From contig JAFREQ010000008.1 in the NCBI GenBank assembly GCA_025331565.1, positions 1-64,000 of the forward strand: DNA of 64,000 bases, given 5' to 3'. The notes beneath the pieces are model-generated. The model had not been told where the DNA came from. It saw nothing but the letters and a program-made list of their open reading frames with translations, and ran no database searches. This document shows positions 61,801 to 64,000 of this stretch, piece by piece. Every line of letters begins with the position of its first letter. The stretch's first letter is position 1. The DNA is from Holacanthus passer. Taxonomy: Eukaryota; Chordata; Actinopteri; Pomacanthidae. Made by a program: the position numbers and the translations under genes.

Positions 61801-63251
61801 ACATCAATCAATGTTTATTTCAGTTTGCTTTTGCATCAACATATTTTCAGTTCTTTTTTGTCAAGTAATTTCTATTACACTAGTATAATATCAATAAGAA
61901 CAAAAAGTGGTAGAATCCATTTAAATAAGACAAACTTTGCTGCCATCATTGAGAAAACCAGAGAAATGCTTTTTCAGGATACTACAGTGTGAAGAACTAC
62001 AGAGTTCCAGTGATTTAGACAGAGCCAGAATACCAGATACAGTACCAGCAGTAACAGGTACAACATATACAGAGAAAAATATCCCAAGAATGTCTTTATC
62101 TTTTATTGTTTTTTGTTTCGCCTTTCTCCCAAGATTGAACTGTACAGTTAATATAAAAACCAAAAACATAGAAACCAAAAACATACTAACAAAACACCCT
62201 GTCAGTAGAAGTCAGATTTTTTTTTTTTTTCAATTTTCTTTTGGTTTTGTTTTTTTTGTTTTTTTGTATGTTTTCTCTGCCACTGAAAGAACTGCACTGA
62301 ACACAAATCTCATTGACGGTACAGAGATAGAGAAATGTAATTTTTTTTGACACCTCATTGAATCAAATCATGTGTAATTCCTGAAATCCGTGTGGCACTG
62401 CTTTAGGATTTCAGGTGCATTGAGTTTGGTGAAAACAAATGGGTTTGAAGGCCATTTACGCCTAAGGAACGCCTCAGCAGCCTGACAGGAAGCAGGCAGA
62501 AATGACTAGCAATGCAGATAGATTCACCTGTGTCTGTTATTTTTTTTTTTTAGGTTTTGAGTGTATGTGTTGCTGTGCATATTTTACGTGGGAGTGACGT
62601 CAACATGATCAAGGCGCGATGCTTCATACGTGTTAATGCTCGTGTGCATAAAGGCCCGATGTGTGCAAGATGGATATCAATAATCCGCTGTTTGGTTTTT
62701 CAGATCGATTCAAAGTACAGACGAATACACAAGTACAAAATATCCTCCTCAGCTAATGCTGTTTGCCCGTGTCATGTGGCTACCCATTGACATGTACAAC
62801 ACAATCACAATATGATACACGACCATGTATCATGAAACATTTGTTGTTTTTAACATACAAGAGCCTTCAGTTGAGAGGCTGTCACCATCAAATATAGGAC
62901 TGCGACAAGAGGATATCATAGTCATCAAGAACAATATTGAACGAAAAAAATTGCCTTCAGTTGAAATCGTTGCAAATGTTTTACACATGTACATAGTTTC
63001 TCTTCACTGACTCACATCTGAACATCACTGAAAAAAAAAATACTGTTACTTCTCCTGAACCTTTTGTTGATGCGATAACAACCCTCTTCTCCGTCCTCAC
63101 AAAGACAGCGACAATCATTAAAAGTATTGTTTGTGATCATGAAAAGGTGAAAAAGCTTAAACAACCTTTAAGGTGGAGAGAGATGAGAGGGTGTCATTCA
63201 TTTTTGATTGCTTTGTTAGAGAAAGAGTCCAGTTATTTAACATTTGTGGCA

Positions 63252-63318
<67 letters not shown>

Positions 63319-64000
63319 CCTAATGGCTCACTAAACTCATACATCTGACAAAGGCAGCTAAAGACTCAAATGGTGAACCAGCAACAACAAAAAATAAATT
63401 AAAAAAAACATCCTCATGTTCATTTTTTTCCATAAAGAAAACTGACTTATTTGACTTTGATAAATGCCCTCTATGGCCAACTCCAAGTACCAAGTCTCAT
63501 CTGTTCTGGTCAAACAGGAAACACATGATGACGACCACATATTAGCTCTTTGTTAGTTAGTTTACAGTGAGTGCATTTGCTCACCTTGTTTTTTATGGCA
63601 CGTGAATAGTATATAGATTTTATAGATAAACACACTGTGTCCAGAATTTGCTTTTTAACTCTTCCAACCTTTCGCATTCGCCTCACACCAGTCTGCCCTC
63701 TATTCTCATACAACTGTAGTCAGGGGAGTGAGATATTCCTCATCATCATCATTTAATGCTTTTATAAGTAGCAGCAGCCGAAAAGTGAAATTAAATTAGT
63801 GTGATTAGACGGTGGTAAGTGTAAATACTACGAATTTGTGTTTGCACTGTGCAGCCCAGAGTAACTGGTAAGAATATAGTTTTAGCATTGTTCTAAGTGT
63901 GTGTTGAGAAAGCTAACTATGTGTATCTATACTGTGGCAAGTAATATTTGCTGAGACTAAGAAAAAAAAAAGTTAAATGAACCAAAAAAAAAATTTTAAA
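61800..64000 (-). other. possible 3' UTR of a minus-strand gene beyond the window
   Basis: A minus-strand AATAAA at 61819-61814 is followed by a GT-rich stretch. The 2 kb upstream of it is T/A-rich with homopolymer and dinucleotide runs and no coding signal, as in long vertebrate 3' UTRs. No protein is visible, so the gene cannot be named. Confidence 0.25.
63255..63317. repeat. compound CT-CA microsatellite
   Basis: About 16 CT dinucleotides (63257-63288) run directly into about 15 CA dinucleotides (63288-63317). Confidence 0.95.

Noticed and set aside
61937..62350. 137-codon plus-strand frame
   Set aside because: AT-rich and running into a T homopolymer, with no motif and no splice context.
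60900..64000. bivm, the mammalian head-to-head neighbour of POGLUT2
   Set aside because: No plus-strand coding exon with a conserved character is visible to the right of the poglut2 promoter.

Overview
The window is vertebrate nuclear DNA, almost certainly from a ray-finned (teleost, probably percomorph) fish. Coding exons are short and separated by GT-AG introns. The proteins are vertebrate orthologues. The spacer DNA is full of short repeat families that I recognise from teleost genomes, such as elements ending in CAGTGGTGG, CAGTGGTTCCCAACC or CAGGGCTGCAACTAAC. Repeat family identities come from memory of their consensus ends, not from a search.

Four protein-coding genes are present, all on the minus strand. 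From right to left, which is the direction of transcription, they are: poglut2 (ER protein O-glucosyltransferase, 60430-54335, 10 coding exons, about 506 aa, ending in KDEL); tex30 (alpha/beta-hydrolase-like, 53250-50879, 5 coding exons, 227 aa); nepro (nucleolar RNase MRP-associated / neural progenitor protein, 50108-46928, 9 coding exons, about 480 aa); and ralb (Ras-like GTPase, coding 30630-28808, 4 coding exons, 207 aa), with a probable non-coding first exon near 41.4-41.5 kb. All four models keep their reading frame across every junction I assigned. The tex30-poglut2 pair matches the human 13q33 neighbourhood. The human orthologues of ralb and nepro lie on 2q14 and 3q13, so this is a fish-specific arrangement.

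Region by region: 1-1.7 kb is a duplicated, roughly 1-kb repeat carrying a 20-bp minisatellite. 1.7-27 kb has no recognisable conserved protein gene and holds transposon debris, including an LTR inserted inside a DNA-transposon end at 21.0-22.3 kb. 27-41.5 kb is ralb, with a 10.7-kb first intron. 41.5-46.9 kb is intergenic. 46.9-60.4 kb is the compact nepro-tex30-poglut2 block. 60.4-64 kb is the poglut2 upstream region, a transposon, and possibly the 3' UTR end of another minus-strand gene lying beyond the window.

I found no convincing new biological system. The observations most worth following up are the GCTAAC/GTTAGC motif clusters beside three promoters, the nested transposons with readable insertion order, the tiny exon that alone encodes the KDEL signal of poglut2, and a possible small spliced transcript at 24.3-25.2 kb.
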